Assembly: GCA_035248685.1 (NCBI GenBank) | Contig: DATFHF010000051.1 | Span: 1 to 16,476, forward strand | Origin: Jatrophihabitans_A sp035248685 | GTDB lineage: Bacteria > Actinomycetota > Actinomycetes > Mycobacteriales > Jatrophihabitantaceae | DNA length: 16,476 nt | Direction of reading: 5' to 3' | Shown here: piece by piece, positions 14,902-16,476 of the stretch | Position numbering within the stretch: position 1 is the first letter of the stretch | How the letters are laid out: each line of letters begins with the position of its first letter | Notes under the pieces: generated by a model | Database searches by the model: none | The model's input: only the letters and a program-made list of their open reading frames with translations | Told to the model about the DNA's origin: nothing | Translations under genes and position numbers: made by a program

Positions 14902-15531
14902 TCAGCGACTGGCCGGCGGCTCCGCCGGCTCCAGCGGAATCGGTACCAGGTTTACCGAGATCCGCACCCGGCGGCTGTCCGGCGGCGGAGTGCTGCCGGA
15001 GCGCCGGCTGTCGAACGGGCTGAGTAAGTCCGACATCTGCTGGTTGAGCTTGACCGCCTCGTCATGGGTCAGCCAGTAGGTGCCGGTACTGATGGACATC
15101 GCCTGGTACCAGTCCGAACCGGCCTCCTGGCTAGCCAGGTAGGCCAGCGTCTCGGCGCGCTGGCGGTCGAGCACTCGGGCCACCAGCATCGCCTCGCCGG
15201 CCGCCGAGGCGCGTGGCTCGGCCGAATCCACCGCGAGCTTGTCGCCGGCGGCCTCCCACGGCCGCTGCCGACCGTCCCCGGTGCCCTCGGACCGGCGGAT
15301 GATCCCCCACTTCTCCAACGCCCGCAGGTGATAGCTCATCGCGCTGGCGCTGAGCCCGGCGATCTCGGCACACTCGGTAGCGGTCAGCCGCCGGCCGGCG
15401 AAGAACTCATCGATCACGGCGAGCCGGGCCGGATGGGCCAGTGCCTTGATGGCTCGAGGATCGCGCAGCACCACTCTTTCTGCTCGGGCGGGACTGGCGG
15501 CGCTCCTGCTGCCGGGGTTGGCGTCGACCAT
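14902..15531 (-). CDS. ArsR-type winged-helix transcriptional regulator
   Basis: A 209-residue protein. The N-terminal half holds a winged helix-turn-helix: RDPRAIKALAHPARLAVIDE (23-42) is the typical ArsR/HTH_20 opening, and the recognition helix is about 60-72 (LSASAMSYHLRAL). The wing is GIIRRSEGTGDGRQRPWEA (76-94). No metal-binding cysteine cluster is present (the single Cys54 is isolated), so it is not a classical metal sensor. The C-terminal half is helical and ends in a Ser/Pro/Arg-rich tail. It is divergent from the MFS exporter gene 62 bp away and probably represses it. Ligand unknown. It runs in the same direction as valS but is probably not functionally linked to it. Confidence 0.88.
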   Translation of the reverse strand: MVDANPGSRSAASPARAERVVLRDPRAIKALAHPARLAVIDEFFAGRRLTATECAEIAGLSASAMSYHLRALEKWGIIRRSEGTGDGRQRPWEAAGDKLAVDSAEPRASAAGEAMLVARVLDRQRAETLAYLASQEAGSDWYQAMSISTGTYWLTHDEAVKLNQQMSDLLSPFDSRRSGSTPPPDSRRVRISVNLVPIPLEPAEPPASR

Positions 15532-15537
15532 GGGCTA

Positions 15538-15543
15538 AGCGTA
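15538..15543 (-). promoter_or_regulatory. Candidate -10 box (TACGCT) for the ArsR-type gene
   Basis: On the minus strand TACGCT (TANNNT) ends 6 nt before the ATG at 15531, the spacing expected for a leaderless transcript. The gene has no visible ribosome-binding site. No good -35 is present at 17 bp. Confidence 0.35.
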
Positions 15544-15558
15544 AAGGCAAGAGGATCG

Positions 15559-15587
15559 TTGACAGGCAATACCTGAAGCATTAACTT
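15559..15587 (+). promoter_or_regulatory. Promoter TTGACA-N17-TAACTT for the MFS gene, probably leaderless
   Basis: TTGACA (15559-15564) is a perfect -35 consensus. TAACTT (15582-15587), 17 bp on, is a moderate -10. It ends 6 nt before the ATG at 15594, so transcription should begin at the start codon; no ribosome-binding site is visible, in agreement. A small inverted repeat GAAG-N6-CTTC (15575-15578 and 15585-15588) overlaps the -10 and could be part of an operator for the divergent ArsR-type protein. Promoter elements are seen; the repressor link is inferred. Confidence 0.6.
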
Positions 15588-15593
15588 CGAAAT

Positions 15594-16476
15594 ATGTCTT
15601 TCACAACTCTGCCGTTGTCGCCGACGGCCCGACGCGACCTGCGGACGGTCGTGCTGGCCCGCGCCGTCTCACTGCTAGGGGACGAGATGGCGCTGGTCGC
15701 GCTCCTACTGCGCACCCAGGGGAACGGTGGCGGAGCGTGGCGGGTGTCCGCCCTGCTGATCGCGGGCATGCTGGCCGCCGTGCTGCTGGCCCCGGTTGTC
15801 GGTCGGCTGGTCGACCGGCACGACAGCCGACGGCTGCTGGTTATCTCGGGACTCGCCCAGTTCGCCTGCTGCTGGGTGCTCGCCTATCAGCAGGGCGATG
15901 CGCTGGTGTTGCTGCTGGTCGGACTACTGGGGATCGGACAGGCGGTGAACGCGGCGACCTGGCAAGCTCTGATCCCACGGATCGTCGGTATCGCCAACCT
16001 GCCCGCCGCGCTCGGCCGGTCACAGGCCGCCGGCACCGCGGCAGCCATCGCCGCGCCGGTGCTGGCCGGCCTGTTCACCGGTTGGTACGGCGCTCGGGTT
16101 CCGTTGCTGCTGGACGCGGCGAGCTTCGCGGTGCTCGCGTTGGCCGGCCTGCTGATCCGCACCAGGCGCGGTGGCGGCGAGCGGCTGCCCGGCACCGTCG
16201 TCGACCGCCGGGGCGGCTTGGCGGTGCTGCGCGCCGACCGGACGCTGCTCAGGATGATAGTGATGCTGAGCATCTTCGTGCTGCTGTCCGGCATGGTGAA
16301 TGTGGTGGAGGTCTTCCTGGTCCGGCAAACCCTGCATGCCAGTGCCGGTTGGTACGGCGTGCTGGGCGGCAGCTTCGGGTTGGGCCTGCTGGCCGGGGCG
16401 CTGCTCGCCGGTCGGCTGGCCGGACAGCGGATGCTGCTGCGGACCGCGGTGGGCAGCTGCTTGGGCCTGGGCCTGG
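15594..16476 (+). CDS. MFS-family exporter, 3' end cut by window edge
   Basis: The ATG at 15594 opens a frame that runs to the right edge with no stop (294 complete codons). The protein begins MSFTTLPLSPTARRDLRTVV and shows the alternating hydrophobic helices of a major facilitator. The motif A loop between helices 2 and 3 is clear: GRLVDRHDSRR (70-80). It then has QAVNAATWQALIPRIVG, typical of the macrolide/enterobactin-exporter type (MFS_3-like) subgroup, and a central loop near 190-210. About eight of twelve helices are visible. It probably expels a small toxic compound; the substrate is unknown. It is divergent from an ArsR-type regulator with a strong -35 box between them, a typical regulator/efflux pair. 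Confidence 0.9.
   Translation, partial: MSFTTLPLSPTARRDLRTVVLARAVSLLGDEMALVALLLRTQGNGGGAWRVSALLIAGMLAAVLLAPVVGRLVDRHDSRRLLVISGLAQFACCWVLAYQQGDALVLLLVGLLGIGQAVNAATWQALIPRIVGIANLPAALGRSQAAGTAAAIAAPVLAGLFTGWYGARVPLLLDAASFAVLALAGLLIRTRRGGGERLPGTVVDRRGGLAVLRADRTLLRMIVMLSIFVLLSGMVNVVEVFLVRQTLHASAGWYGVLGGSFGLGLLAGALLAGRLAGQRMLLRTAVGSCLGLGL

Overview
The window is high-GC DNA from an actinobacterium (Actinomycetota). The evidence is the GC-rich third codon positions, frequent GTG starts and, above all, the gene order. On the minus strand, reading from right to left, it runs valS, folC, a DUF4233 membrane protein, ndk, mreB, mreC, mreD, mrdA (PBP2) and rodA, then a radical SAM gene. This matches the valS-to-rodA region of Streptomyces and many other actinobacteria. 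I cannot assign a genus from the sequence alone.

Layout. Positions 1-1250 (minus) hold the N-terminal two thirds or so of a B12-binding-like radical SAM protein of the TIGR03960 type, cut by the window edge. Positions 1294-3922 hold three genes that do not belong to the usual cluster: a secreted (probably lipo-) protein of unknown function (+), a CGNR zinc-finger regulator (-), and a divergent EamA/DMT transporter (+). The transporter converges on rodA and overlaps its end by 8 bp. Positions 3915-9660 (minus) carry the cell-elongation operon mreB-mreC-mreD-mrdA-rodA. Positions 9661-9891 are the longest gene-free stretch (231 bp) and contain a striking 66-bp symmetrical array of four heptamers. 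Positions 9892-14847 (minus) carry ndk, the DUF4233 gene, folC and valS. Positions 14902-16476 carry an ArsR-type regulator (-) divergent from an MFS exporter (+) that runs off the right edge.

How the genes work together. MreB filaments with MreC and MreD position the elongation synthase, made of the RodA glycosyltransferase and the PBP2 transpeptidase. These genes are tightly packed, with overlapping stop and start codons at mreC/mreD, mreD/mrdA and mrdA/rodA. The valS-folC-DUF4233 block is packed the same way and supplies translation and folate functions. ndk balances nucleoside triphosphates. Two regulator/transporter pairs (CGNR/EamA and ArsR/MFS) look like locally controlled accessory efflux modules.

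Most of the window is conserved core genome. I found no CRISPR array, tRNA, rRNA, insertion sequence or phage gene, and no convincing new multi-gene system. The most interesting unexplained features are the symmetric repeat array before mreB, the inverted repeats in the CGNR/EamA promoter region, and the three-gene interruption between rodA and the radical SAM gene.
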